A DNA stretch of 64,000 nt from assembly GCF_965363235.1 (NCBI RefSeq), contig NC_134843.1:87825795-87889794 (forward strand). Reading direction: 5' to 3'. Source of the DNA: Mytilus galloprovincialis (lineage: Eukaryota; Mollusca; Bivalvia; Mytilida; Mytilidae). The position numbers and the translations under genes were made by a program. Shown here piece by piece: positions 1-12,861 of this stretch; positions within the stretch are counted from its first letter, which is position 1, and the number at the start of each line of letters is the position of its first letter. The notes under the pieces were generated by a model. It was not told where the DNA came from. It saw nothing but the letters and a program-made list of their open reading frames with translations, and made no database searches.

Positions 1-560
1 AAGTTTAAAAATAAATTTCCCCTTTATCAAAATTCATTGCAGATTTTGCATATATTGGCAGCATAAAATACAATATTTACATTGTAAAAAGCAATTTCAA
101 TTTTCATTATCTGACATGTGTAGTAAAAAATCTCATCAACAATACTAGCATGATTAAAAATAACATTACGAATATCTGAATATACAGGACAGTTAAACAA
201 AACATGTTTTTCATATTCAACGTCATCAGTACAGTTAAAACATACTCTATTTTCAATTTCAATATTTTCATAACGACCAGTTTCAACTCTAATGGGTGCT
301 ACGCCACATCTAAATTTTGCTAACGCGCTCTCGTATATACCTGGTACATTTTTAAAATGTCAAATAGTTTTGTGCATCATATACACGTCTGAACATTGTA
401 TTTGTACGTAATCTATTTTTATCATTCGACATATATAATTTTGTCAAACCATTCTTCCTTAAATTTTCCGAAATATACTTTTTCGATATTCTTAATTAAA
501 TCTGTGTTTGAAATAGCACCATTATACAAATATTCCATATCAAGTTCTTGAAACTTTTTG
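1..560 (-). pseudogene. LINE ORF2 C-terminal fragment, decayed
   Basis: Read on the minus strand, about 60-320 encodes a Cys/His-rich segment containing RVETGRYENIEIENRVCFNC followed by the spacing C-x2-C...E-x2-H-x4-C. This is the zinc-binding tail commonly seen at the end of mollusc LINE-type polymerases. The part further 5' (about 320-560) still reads as relic protein but is interrupted by stops (after KIIYVE), so the copy is dead. The same family tail appears at 23150-23416 on the other strand. The clade cannot be assigned from this tail alone. Confidence 0.6.
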
Positions 561-964
561 TACTCCTAAATGCCATTATTTACTCTTTTACATTATCGCG
601 GCATGTGTTACCTATATATCTATTATTATTCCCCCTTTTTAGCAAAAAACTAAATAGGTTGACAAACCGTTCGTCCGTCAACTTTTTTCTGTAATGCTTC
701 ATGTATTGGTTTGATTTTTGAAGATAATCATGTCATAAAGAGAGACAGATCAAGTATGATTTTCGTTCCGATTTGGGCAATTTGTGTTGAAGTTGTGGCC
801 CTAGGAAAACAAAAACTGCTTGAAATCTCAGTTTTACGCGCTATTTTCTTTAAACATTTATCTATTGGTAGTAAATCTAGTTTATAATCAAATATGTAAC
901 CCTGTACAATAATGAAATAGTTCTTACACTAATAACTTGAATATTTGCACTTTGTATATTTTAG
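561..964. other. Intron or upstream sequence of the HSPA12-like gene
   Basis: AT-rich sequence with no supportable gene. It ends in a pyrimidine-rich tract and the TTTTAG acceptor at 959-964 that opens the first HSPA12-like exon. No exon for the N-terminal phosphate-1 loop was found here, so that exon should lie left of the window. Confidence 0.5.
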
Positions 965-3702
965 GCTATAACTAAGAATATGTCAATGAAAGATGTAACA
1001 GGAAAGGCTGCCAGAGCATTGGATGTGTTTTCTTTGTCAATCCGGGCACTAATTGATCACTTTCTAAAACAAGTGGATGTACCTCTGTCCAAAATACGCT
1101 GGGTTTTAACTGTCCCTGCAAGCTGGTCAGACATAGCTAAACAGTTCATGGCGGGAAGCGCAATGATGGTATGTTTTACAATCTGATTGGACAGAAGACA
1201 GTATCTAAATCAGCTTGCTAAGTTTAAGCGTTTCTCGCATTATCAAATCCTACATTCACATGTGACAAACTTATAGACTAGATTTAGTGTTGGTTATGGT
1301 TATCATAGTGGTGTGATATAAGTATGAACAAGCACGTATTTTTGATGCTGTTTTCTGTAGAAGATATGTATAAGGTTATGTAAAACAGATCACGACGAAG
1401 AAGTAATATGATGGTTTCAATTAAAGAAAGAAAAAAATTGTAATTGTCAAGCTACGGCCCTTAAGATAGGTCGTGCAATATCACCAAAAAAACCTTCTAC
1501 CATTTAGGATCATTTAGGGTATTATTCAACAGTTACATTTTCAAAGTAATTTTTTTAATTTGTATAATACATCGAACATATCATTGTTAAACACTATCCA
1601 AACTTGCTCATTTCAGGCAGGAATTCCAGAGGAACAACTAATCATAGCGTTAGAATCAGAGGCTGCAGCCATATATTGTGAAAATCTGAATTCAGAAAAA
1701 CGTAAAGGATCAGATCATAGATATTCTATTGAAAACGACGGAAGTAAATTTATGATGGTGGACATTGGTGGTAAATACATATACATAAGACATATGAAAT
1801 GATGTAGTTTTGTTTATTCATCACAAATACAATTTACAATGGTGTAATTGCAATTGAGACCAACATAGTTTAATTCAGTAACATTTTAGCAACTTCAAAA
1901 ATGTGTGACCTTCTTGTCATATGTGTAAACCTGTATTCAAAGACCATCTGTTTTAAGAGACCACTTTTACCTACTCTCTTAAGTGGTCTCTTAATAAATG
2001 TTTGACTGTATATCTATCATCTTATATGCAATCATAACAATTCATATGTGTTGTTGTTTCTACAGACCCATCTCTTTGGTGTCTATTTTTTTCAAATTTG
2101 ATTTCTTGTTTATAGATTTGAAAAGGTGGTAAATTTATATAGTAACATTAGCAAACTCTTTGAGTGTTGCAGCCTATTTAGTTGAATGTGAAACCAAAGG
2201 TAATATCTTTTATATGTATACCGGTGTCCATGTGCGCTAAACAGGATAGTTCTTTTGATTACTAGTATGTGTCTCGCATTTGCTGTTTCATTGACATGTA
2301 TCTAGCTTCTTTTTATATTCAAAGTCTAGGTTTGTTCTCCTATAGTGCAAAAGGTTGCGATTTCGATCACTGGCCCGATCAAAACAAAGATTTGCTAATG
2401 TGTATTTGCTTTTATTTCTTTAATGTTATGTTGAATATATATATATGGTAACTAACTGGCCCTTTCTTGTAAATGTTTTTCATTTGCAGCGAAAAAGCAG
2501 TTCCAAGAAAAAGATGATTTCTCTTATTATGATATTTCGTTTATCTTTCAGAATATACTTATCAAATACCTTGGTTATTATTCACACTTATGATTGAACT
2601 TATTATAAATAATATATCTAATTTAAATCAATTATTTTTTTTTCTAGGAGGCACAACTGACATTACAGTTTTAGAAAAATTAGCAGACAACAAAATGAAA
2701 CAGCTTTGTTCATCGACCGGTGGCATATTTGGTGGCATGTCCGTAGATGAAGAATATATTGAAATGGTAGAAAACATCATTATGGGAGCAGTGATGCGGA
2801 AATTAAAATCTGATTACCCACAGTCATATCTCGAAATGTTAAGTAGCTTTGAATATCTAAAGCAAAATATAGATTCAAGTCTAGCAGGACAGATCTCTGT
2901 TAGCATACCATATGAAGTGATTAGTTCCCTTTGTAAAAGTCAAGCGGGCGAGACATTTGAGTCATTGTTAGAATCGTCAGAGTACAGTGGGCGAGTATCA
3001 TTGGAAAAGGGCAAACTTAAGATAGATGCTGGTCTTTTAAGGTCATTCTTTAATAAACCTATTGTAGAAATGATAACATTGATGAAAGAATGTTTCAAAA
3101 AATGCGAACCTGAGAGAGTACGAATAATTCTTGTCGTAGGCGGATTTTCGCAGTGTCCATTCCTACGTGAGGCCCTTAAGACAGCTTTTCCAAGAAAGCT
3201 TATAAAATTTCCACATGAACCCAATCTAGCTGTCTTAAAAGGAGCAGTCTTGTTTGGTCATGAACCCAGTTTTATTGCGTCAAGGGTTGTTCGATATACA
3301 TATGGTGTAGAAGTGTCTAAGGATTACGACCCAAGACTTCATTCCTCAGACAGACGAGTCATTGTAGATGGAGAGGCTTTGTGTCGAGGTGCATTCGATA
3401 CATTTATGGCGGCAGAAACTTCAGTTCCCATTGGAACAGCTATTACAGAAACATACACTACAACCGAAAAAAATCAAAAGTCGCATTATCTGCCTATTTA
3501 CATTTCAACAAGTAAAAATCCAAGATACACAGACGATGACGAGTCGTCTTACTTGGGTACTATTAAAGTGCCGATACCAAATCCTAGTGAGATGTACCGA
3601 GATGTCAAGGTCAACTTTTATTTCGGTTTTACAGAACTTGAAATTGAAGCAATAGACGTAGACACAAATGAAAAATGTGAAGTAAAATTTGATCTTTTGT
3701 AA
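965..3702 (+). CDS. HSPA12: HSPA12A/B-like HSP70-fold protein, 3' three exons
   Basis: Three exons join in frame: 965-1168, 1617-1770 and 2648-3702 (1413 nt, 470 residues plus stop). All junctions have AG/GT sites (GTATGT at 1169, GTAAAT at 1771; acceptors TTTCAG and TTCTAG). Seen: WVLTVPASWSDIAKQFM (residues about 43-58), AGIPEEQLIIALESEAA at the start of exon 2, the phosphate-2 motif VDIGGGTTDIT (about 115-125) built across the exon 2/3 junction, and the adenosine motif VGGFSQCPFLREAL (about 280). The C-terminus follows the HSPA12 pattern (RYTYGVEVSKDYDPRLH, then a beta-rich tail ending FDLL). Family members are cytosolic, divergent HSP70 ATPases of about 600-680 residues without a canonical substrate-binding domain. 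The first 130-200 residues are therefore missing to the left, and the ATG at 980 is internal. The huge last exon matches the few-exon structure of expanded invertebrate HSPA12 genes. Whether it is the A or B type cannot be said. Confidence 0.9.
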
Positions 3703-4061
3703 ACCAGTATGCATTTAATTTGTTACGTATTACAAACGTAGTTTGTTTGAATGAGAAGTTTACAGCGAACAGTGTTGGGTACAGACTATCAAGGTCCATT
3801 TCTGTGAGAGACTACATTGTCTCTGAGATTGAAAATGTACATGTGTTTTGTACCAAGTGTGTTCCCGATTTTTCATGAAAGATATCTAATTCGTAGCATG
3901 ATTTTGTTTGGATGAGTAGTGCTTGTTGTATAACACTAAAAAGACCCTTTGTCTTTCTTTTAGCATTTTGCTTTTTGTTTTTAAATTAAATGATGATTTT
4001 TACTTATTGTAAGATTTATATGTTCTTCTTTCAAGACTCGGAGACATGAAATGTTATTAAA
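3703..4061 (+). other. Probable 3' UTR of the HSPA12-like gene
   Basis: AT-rich and non-coding, directly after the stop codon. There is no clean AATAAA; an AATTAAAT stretch near 3984 is a weak candidate. Nothing else was recognised before the hairpin repeat begins. Confidence 0.45.
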
Positions 4062-4370
4062 GGAATGTCTGTAATATTTTTTCTGTCTATGAAGAAATAA
4101 CATAAAAAATTTGGTGCACACTGAATAACGCGAGTAGCGGGTTATTTAACAGTGTGCACCACATTTTTTATGTTATTTCGAATAGACAGAAAAAATATTA
4201 CAGTCATTTCTTATAATTTAATTCTAAATTCCATTTCAAACCGTAGAAAACCATGAAAAACGTTGCTGACGTAACGGTCACATGACTAAATTATGTCTAT
4301 GGGCTGATAACAAAATAACGTCAGCCAATCAGAAGACGCGTTACATCCAAAATTAAATTATATATATATA
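4062..4370 (+). repeat. Hairpin-headed dispersed repeat, copy 1
   Basis: About 310 bp. The first 135 bp (4071-4202) fold back on themselves: the arm with GGTGCACACTGAATAACGCG pairs with an arm reading TTATTTAACAGTGTGCACC, and both are bordered by AAATAACATAAAAAAT-type and TTTTTTCTGTCTAT words. The tail holds TGACGTAA, GGTCACATGAC and the CCAAT-box phrase AGCCAATCAGAAGACGCG. The same sequence lies inverted at 25070-25376, which proves it is a dispersed family. No coding potential, and no clear target duplication at the tail end. Confidence 0.8.
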
Positions 4371-5140
4371 TCAGCAAGTCACTTGTCTGTTTTTGACATA
4401 TGTTATCATCCAGATATCTTTCGATTTCTTGCTTGTTTGGGTTGCACTTTCTTTGACACGTAACCACTTCTTCTTTTATTTATGTGCATGTTGATATTTT
4501 TTTTTATCTTTATGTATGGTGATCTTTATTTTATGGCCATGTTGCAGTACACGTTTTCGGACGTATATTTGATTTTCCGTGTTCTGTATCGTCCTCAGGC
4601 CATAAAGACCCCCGTTTTCTAAGCGACACGTGCGTGCAAGTCATATTAAATTGTTGAAATCAAATATTTACCTACAAATGGGTGCCGTAGTAGGTCCACT
4701 GCCGTTTTGAGCAAGGATTTTTTTACATGCATTATTATATGTACAAAAAATGTATAGTACACACAAATAAAATTATCATGGGCTTTTTTGACCGACTGTG
4801 AAATTTAATACTGATAAATATAACTCAACTTCTAAGATCATAATTATCATGATGATTAACGCACGGATATGTTCCTGATATTGTAACTACAATCCCGTCC
4901 TTGTTCCGAATGTGAACTACCGAATTATACTAACCGGTTTTGCCGAACATGAACAACACGACGGATGCCACATCTGGAGCAGGATCTGCTAACCCTTCCG
5001 GAGCACCTGCCGGAGATCACTTTGGTAGGGTACGCGTTGCTCAGTTTTTAGTTTTCCATGTTGTGCTTTGCTACTATTAGTATTGGTTGTTTTTTGGTGT
5101 TTTATTCATTGAGTTGTCTGTTAATTTTCGACTTATGATA
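4371..5140. other. No host gene; part of a dispersed repeat
   Basis: Contains a short open stretch at 4949-5025 (MNNTTDATSGAGSANPSGAP...) running into a GTAGGG donor-like site. From memory this phrase belongs to an abundant mytilid repeat, so it is not called as a gene. The rest is T-rich with no recognisable structure. Confidence 0.35.
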
Positions 5141-5662
5141 TAGATATAAGAATATGTGGTATGAGTGCCAATGAGACAAATCTCCATCCAAGTCATAATT
5201 TGTGTAAAAGTAACCCGTTATAGGTCAAAGTACGGTCTCCAATACGGAGCTTTGCCAGGGCTCCCATTGAACAGCTAGCTATAAAGGGCCCCCAAAAATG
5301 ACTAGTGTGGAACCATTCAAACGGGAAACCCAACGGTATAATCTATATAAAAAATAAAAACGCGAAACGAGAAACATTTATGAACCACATCAAGAAACGA
5401 CCACTACTGAACATCAGATTCCTGACTTAGGACAGGTGCAAACAAATGCAGCGGGTTGTAACGATTTAGGTACCTTCCTGCACCTTTATCTGAAACAATA
5501 GTGTAACATCACAACATAGAAAGACGTACTATAAAATATCAATGGAAATGGTTTAACTCAATCAAAAGACATATCAACAATAGTGAACATACACTGAACG
5601 AATAAAAATAATTTTAAAAAAAACCAATAACCTTGATAAAAAAAAATCCGCCCTATACAATA
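5141..5662 (+). repeat. Dispersed mytilid repeat (GTGGTATGAGTGCCAATGAG family)
   Basis: Begins near ATGTGGTATGAGTGCCAATG and continues with AGCTATAAAGGGCCCC, TCAAACGGGAAA and TGACTTAGGACAGGTGCA. Related, diverged copies occur in this window at 17237-17710, 56170-56345 and 59273-59455, and a block with the same wording (ACAGAAATTAACAACTATAG) is built into the arms of the composite transposon at 5669-12899. The family is non-coding. The composite element sits immediately to its right. Confidence 0.6.
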
Positions 5663-5710
5663 ATATACTACGGAAGCCGATAAGGGCCATTCAAAAAAAA
5701 AAAAAAAATC

Positions 5711-5900
5711 ATGTCGTAATTACGACATAGCATGTCGTAATTTCGACATAACATGTCGCTTTTACGACATCACTATGACGTTATTTCGACATAACATGTC
5801 GTTTAAACGACATCGCTATGTCGTAATTTCGACATAACATGTCGTAATAACGACATCACTATGTCGTTATAACGATTTAGCTATGTCGTAATAACGACAT
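5711..5900. repeat. Nine-unit 18-bp dyad array, left arm of copy 1
   Basis: Nine consecutive 18-bp palindromes of form ATGTCG-N6-CGACAT, separated by 3- or 4-bp spacers (AGC, AAC, CACT, AAC, CGCT, AAC, CACT, AGCT). The hexamer core varies (TAATTA, TAATTT, TTTAAA, TAATAA, TTATAA) while the CpG-containing half sites are kept. The period is 21-22 bp, two DNA turns. Confidence 0.9.
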
Positions 5901-8900
5901 CGCTATATATATAAAAAAAATATGTATTATGATTGCCAAGAGACTAAATGATACAGAAATTAACAACTATAGGTCATCATAATGCCCCCAATAATTAGAA
6001 AAGCCCCCGCATAGTCAGCTATAAAAGAGGGACGAAAGATACCAGAAGGAGAGGCCCCGAAATGCTGTGTGGCAGACAGTGTTATTTATAAATTATTAGC
6101 TCCCTTGGTAAAACTCCAAATTTCATATTTAATGTGTTTGATTGTTGAATAATTTACATGAAGCTTAATAAGTATATATTTGTTAATTGCATAGCTTTTG
6201 CTATTTGAATCCATTGGTTAAAGATATTTATTTATATTGTAAAGTTTAATATTTGCATCGTCGCAAAATCTTTGGTTACCTTCTTTGGTTTCCTTCTGTG
6301 AGAAACTTATATATTTTATAGATCCTATTAAAGTTCATTAAATTACCGACGTATCGTGGGAGGGCTATATAGCATGTCAAACGGTATAAACTTCTCAAGA
6401 ATAATATGTGGATTGACATGCAGTTCTACCAAGGCAAGCTTAGCTCTCCACCTCCCATTTCATAAGCGCAAACTATATGGCTTCTTGAAATAAGGGTGAA
6501 TTAAAGTATTGATTGCTCTATTTCTACTTTCAAACGTTGGGCACGATGTTCCTACAACCCCACGTTACACTTTTAAAATTAAAAAATGCGGCGTCGAAGA
6601 GGGTTTTTGACTTCGATTAATTTTTGCAAGTTTTATTCTGTTTTCTATATGTTGGTTGATTCCGGTTCTGCTCGTTTTGTGATGCAATTTTATCATAAGT
6701 TACCACAAGTTGTGGAAATCGATTTAATAATGTTTACCCTTTAAGTTATTTCAACTAAAAATGCAGAACTGTCGCAAGTAATGTAGGAAGGAAAGATGGG
6801 ACGGAAGTACATGTATACGGTTTTCCATAAAAAAAATTTTTTTTAGATGTACAAAACTTTTATCATAGGATGTTTAACTTTCAAGGTGCATATCATATGT
6901 CATTGTAAAATTTCTATATCTTAATTCAACCCCAATACAAATATATCTGACACTGCAAGTAAATCGAACATTTTAACCTTGGTTAAATTTGAATCATGAG
7001 AATTGTATTTTCCCTGGCACACAAGTTGTCGAAATACACCCCTTCAATTACTTGAACCTTGGCTTGAGAATTATTTCCCAAGTCATCTATAGTGTTCAAC
7101 TTCTGATATACATTTTAAAATATAGTAATCTACTCCTGGATCGTCCGCGAAAACGGCTAATATAATCCCGGGTTTTTATTAATTCGATGAAACAGTTTTC
7201 GTCGCTGTTTGGGATTCGTCTATCAATTACCTCCATTTCATGCACAAGTTTATATTGACGAAAAGTTCCGGCTTCGCTAGTACATGAATTACTTTCATCA
7301 CGACAGTTATAACATGAATAGCAGGACAAATCGCGAAATAAAACATTCCGTGAACTGGTATTAAGTCTTTTAATATTGGTGATTGCACCTTACTGAAGTG
7401 ACGACTTTAAATGGTCTATTTCGGAGTACTTCCGCAACATAAATTTCAATTCGCATTTTACATTCAGAGGACTGTCTTGTTGTCTCCAATTTGTCTTTGC
7501 AAAAGTTGGAATAAGTTCATGTAATGAGATTTTTTCCCCATTTCCCCATTCTTTTAAATAAATCGTTAAAAGCTATAAACGATTAATAAAAATTGCAAAA
7601 TTTAACCTGTGTCGAACCTATGTCCCCGGGCGGAGTCTATATCAACATGCACTATTCTTTTTTCGGCAGCAATCATCAACCTCTTTTTCCAAATTTCATA
7701 ACACGATTTTTTGTTAATTATCATGAACATTTAATTGAAACTTTAGCACATGTAACGTCGGAAATTAGCGTCTTTCGGATTTTAGACGTTTTCAAACGTT
7801 TGGACAAATTGGCTACCGTTTTGTAATGTGTGGAATCATTTTATTATTCTTTAAGACCCAAATATGTAGTTATAAGAAAAGAATCTTGGCATTTTTTACT
7901 CTTCGTGTATCTAACTTTTGTTTTGATCAATTATAAAAAATACACGTTAACTGCATTGAAAAATGAAATATCAACTTGGACAAAATGGCTACCGTTTGAA
8001 AAACGACTGTGTAGAGAAGATTTTATTGAATCAGCAATATTTGAACTCACGAACAATGAGGCAAATATTTGTACTTTTGTTAGATATTATTATTGTCTTA
8101 CTCTTTTTATTCATTTTCTGCTATATATTCTTATAAAATTCACTTTCAGTCGTTGAGTTAACGAAATACGTCGTTGGACATTTTTCTTATTCCAGCTTAA
8201 TATGCAACCACCGAGTCAAATGAAATTTGGCAAAATAACGGCTTTAACGCCGCCACAAAGAACCGACACATGTCGCTGTTCCTGCCAAGAATAAAAAAGA
8301 TCAGAGAATAAGAAATAGGGTCACTTTAAATAAGAGTTAAAACAGTTTTTCATAAATGTAACGTTGGACATCCGTTTTTTTTTCACATAGCTTTGTTATT
8401 TTAATCCTCAAATAAACTAGGTAATTCTTACTATATGATCAAGAGCTATAAAAACATATTTTAAAACATATATTGATTTTGTTTTAATTATTGGTTCGTG
8501 TTTTCTAACACTTTTATTTTGTTTTGCGGATGAAATTTCGAAGATTCTGTTTTAAATCCTAGGGGTTGTAGGAACATCGTGCCCACCGTTTGAAAGTAGA
8601 AATAGAGCAATCAATACTTCAGTTCCCCCTTATTACAAGAAGCCATGTAGTTTGCGCTTATTCAAAGGGAGGAGGAAAGCTTGGCTTGCCTTGGTAGGAC
8701 TGACTGTATGTCAGTCCTCTTATAGTTCCACATATTATTGTTCCAACAATCATTAGAAGTTCTTATCGTTCTTGACAGGCTAAGTGGCCCAGCCATAGTC
8801 GGTTCTATATTAAACTTCATTAGGATCTATAAAATATATAACTTTATCACAGAAGGTAACCAAAGAAGGTAACCAAAGATTTTGCGACGATGCAAATATT

Positions 8901-9238
8901 AAACTTTACAATATAAATAAATATCTTTAACCAATGAATTCAAATAGCAAAAGCTATCCAATTAATAAATATATACTTATTAAGCTTCATGTAAATTATT
9001 TAACAATGAAATACATTAAATATGAAATTTGGAGTTTTACCAAGGGAGCTAATAATTAATTAATAACACTGTCTGCCACACAGCATTTCGGGGCCTCTCC
9101 CTCTGGTATCTTTCGTCCCTCTTTTATAGCTGACTATGCGGGGGTTTTTCTAATTATTGGGGGCATTATGATGACCTATAGTTGTTAATTTCTGTGTCAT
9201 TTATACGGAAGCCGATAAGGGCCATTCAAAAAAAAAAA

Positions 9239-9428
9239 ATGTCGTAATTACGACGTAGCATGTCGTAATTTCGACATAACATGTCGTTATTACGACATAG
9301 CTTTGTCGTAATTTCGACATAACATGTCGTTATAACGACATCGCTATGTCGTAATTTCGACATATCATGTCGTAATAACGACATCACTATGTCGTTATAA
9401 CGACAAAGCTATGTCGTAATAACGACAT
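9239..9428. repeat. Nine-unit 18-bp dyad array, left arm of copy 2
   Basis: Exactly the same length (190 bp), unit count (nine) and nearly the same spacer order as the array at 5711-5900. It begins 35 bp inside the TACGGAAGCC terminus at 9204. A few half sites are altered (ACGACGT, TTGTCG, ACGACAA). Confidence 0.9.
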
Positions 9429-12400
9429 CGCTATATATAAAAGAATATGTATTATGATTGCCAAGAGACTAAATGACACAGAAATTAACAACTATAGGTC
9501 ATCATAATGCCCCCAATAATTAGAAAAGCCCCACACAGTCAGCTATAAAAGAGGGAGATACCAGAGGGAGAGCCCCCGAAATGCTGTTTGGTAGACAGTG
9601 TTATTAATTAATTATTAGCTCCCTTGGTAAAACTCTAAATTTCATATTTAATGTATTTCATTGTTAAATAATTTACATGAAGCTTAATAAGTATATATTT
9701 GTTAATTGCATAGATTTTGCTATTTGAATCATTGGTTAAAGATATTTATTTATATTGTAAAGTTTAATATTTGCATCGTCGCAAAATCTTTGGTTACCTT
9801 CTTTGAATAGATTCAGTGAGAAACTTATATATTTTATAGATCCCAAATGATTAAACCGACCGAGTATGTTAGGCGTAACAGTCAATCATACTTAATAAAG
9901 ATAAAAAAAAAAAACAGTCAATCATACAAGGCAAGTCTAGCTATCCATCTTCCTTTAAATAAGTGCAAACTTCAAGGCTTTTTGTAATAAGGTTGAATTG
10001 AAGTATTGATTGCTCTATTTCTACATTCAAACGGTGGGCACGATATTCCTACAACGCCTAGAATTTAAAACAGAATCTTCGAAATTTCATCCGCAAAACA
10101 AAATAAAAATAAACGAAAACACGAAACAATATTGTAACAAACTCAGTATATGTTTTAAATTATGTTTTTACAGCTCATGATCATATACTAAGTAATATCT
10201 AGTATATTTGAGGATTAAAATAAGAAAGCTATGTGAAAAAAACGGATGTCCAACGTTACATTTATGAAAAACTGTTTTAACAAAAATAACTCTTATGTAT
10301 AGTGATCCTATTTCTTATTCTCTGATCTTCTTGATTCTTGGCAGGAACAACGACATGTGTTGGTTGTCTGTGCCGTTAAAGCCGTTATTTTGCCAAATTT
10401 CATTTGACTCGATGGCTGCAAATTAAGCTGGAATAAGAAAAATGTCCAACGACGTTTTTCATTAACTCAACGACTGAAAGTGAATTTTATAAGTAGATAT
10501 AGCAGAAAATGAATAAAAAGAGTAAGACAATAATAATATCTAACAAAAGTACAAATATTTGCCTCATGTGAGTTCAAATATTGCTGATTCAATAAAATCT
10601 TCTCTACACAGTCGTTTTTCAAACGGTAGCCATTTTGTCCAAGTTGATATTTCATTTTTCAAAGCAGTTAACGCGTATTTTTGATAATTGATAAAAACAA
10701 AAGTTAGATACATGAACAGTAAAAAATGCCAAGATTCTTTTCTTATTACCTATACATTTGGTTCTAAAAGGAATAAAATGCTTCCACACATTACAAAACG
10801 GTAGCCAATTTGTCCAAACGTCTGAAAACGTCTAAAATCCTAAAGACGCTAATTTCCGACGTTACATGTGCTAAAGTTTCAATTAAATGTTCATGATAAT
10901 TAAAACAAATCGTGTTATGAAATTTGGAAAAAGAGGTTGATGATTGCTGCCGAAAAAAAAAGAATAGTGCATGTTGCTATAGACTCCGCCCGGAGACATA
11001 GGTTCGACACAGGTTAAATTTTGCAATTTTTATTAATCGTTTATAGCTTTTAACGATTTATTTAAAAGAATTGGGAAATGGGGAAAACATCCCATTTCAT
11101 GAACTTCGTCCAACTTTTGCAAAGACAAACTGGAGACACCAAGACAGTCCTCTAAATGTAAAATACGAATTGAAATTTATGTTACGGAAGTACTCCGAAA
11201 TAGATCATTTAAAGTCGTCACTTCAGTAAGGTGCAATCACCAATATTAAAAGACTTAATACCAGTTCACGGAATGTTTTACTTCGCGATTTGTCCTGCAA
11301 TTCATGTTATAACGGTCGTGATGAAAATAATTCCTGTACTAGCGAAGCCGGAACTTTTCATCAATATAAACTTGTGCATGAAATGGAGGTAATTGAAAGA
11401 CGAATCCCAAACAGCGACGAAAACCGTTTCATCGAATTAATAAAAACCCGGGATTATATTTGCCGTTTTCGCGGACGATCCAGGAGTAGATTACTATATT
11501 TTAGAATGTATATCAGAAGTTAAACGCTATAGATGACTTGGGAAATAAAGCCAAGGTTCAAGTAATTGAAGGGGTGTATTTCGACAACTTATGTGCCAGG
11601 GAAAATACAATTCTATTCAAATTTAACCAAGGGTAAAAATGTTCGATTTACTTGCAGAGTGTCAGATATATTTGTATTGGTTGAATTAAGATATAGAAAT
11701 TTTACAATGACAGATGATATGCACCTTGAAAGTTATACATCCTAAAAAACACAAAAATATGGAAAACCGTATACATGTACTTCCGTCCCATCTTTCCTTT
11801 CTACATTACTTGCGACAGTACTGCATTTTTAGTTGAAATAACTTAAAGGCTAAACATTATTAAATCGATTTCCACAACTCGAGGTAATCTTTGATAAAAT
11901 GACATCACAAAACGAACAGAACCAGAATCAACCAACAATAAAAAAAAAAAACCAGAATAAAACTTGCAAAATTAAACCAGGTCAAAAACCCTCTTCGACG
12001 CCGTATGTTTAAGTGTAACGTCGTGTTGTAGGAATATCGTGCCCAACGTTTGAAAGTAGAAATAGAGCTTTCAATACTTCAATTCACCCTTATTACAAGA
12101 AGCCATGTAGTTTACGCTTATATAAAGGAAGATGGAATGCTTGGCATGCAATGTCAGTCCTCATAATTTCCACGTCTTACTTGTTTATTTCAAACTTGTC
12201 TGGCTGTACAGCCCATCCACGGCAGGTAACTTATAAAACTTAGACGGGATTTAAAAATATATAAGTTTCTCACTGAAGGTATCCAAAGAAGGTAACCAAA
12301 GATTTTGAAACGATGCAAATATTAAACTTTACAATATAAATAAAAAATCTTTAACCAATGAATTCAAATAGCAAAAGCTATGCAATTAACAAATATATAC

Positions 12401-12671
12401 TTATTAAGCTTCATGTAAATTATTTAACAATGAAATACATTAAGTATGAAATTTGGAGTTTTACCAAGGGAGCTTATAATTAATTAATAACACTGTCTGC
12501 CACACAGCATTTTGGGGACTCTCCCTTTGGCATCTTTCCTCCCTCTTTTATAGCTGACTAATCGGGGGCTTTTCTTATTATTGGAGGCATTATGATGACC
12601 TATAGTTGTTTTAAAATTCTGTGTCATTTAGTCTCTTGGCAATCATAATACATATTCTTTTATATATAGCG

Positions 12672-12861
12672 ATGTCGTTATTACGACATAGCTATGTCGT
12701 TTTAACGACATAGTGATGTCGTTATTACGACATGATATGTCGAAATTACGACATAGCGATGTCGTTATAACGACATGTTATGTCGAAATTACGACAAAGC
12801 GATGTCGTAATAACGACATGTTATGTCGAAATTACGACATGCTATGTCGTAATTACGACAT
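12672..12861. repeat. Nine-unit 18-bp dyad array, right arm of copy 2
   Basis: Reverse complement arrangement of the other two arrays: nine dyads in 190 bp, ending 38 bp before the right terminus at 12899. Spacers read from the terminus are AGC, AAC, CGCT, AAC, CGCT, ATC, CACT, AGCT, matching the other arms in order. Confidence 0.9.

Noticed and set aside
4949-5025. First coding exon MNNTTDATSGAGSANPSGAP with a donor-like GTAGGG
   Set aside because: The phrase is recalled as part of an abundant mussel repeat, and no downstream exon was found before the transposon.
5711-5900. Dyad array as a CRISPR array
   Set aside because: Spacers are 3-4 bp and shared between arrays, and the repeats are palindromes within transposon arms in a eukaryotic genome; there are no cas genes.
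7593-8156. Interior frames of the composite element as a transposase
   Set aside because: No recognisable catalytic pattern, and the second copy carries indels and an excess of replacement changes.
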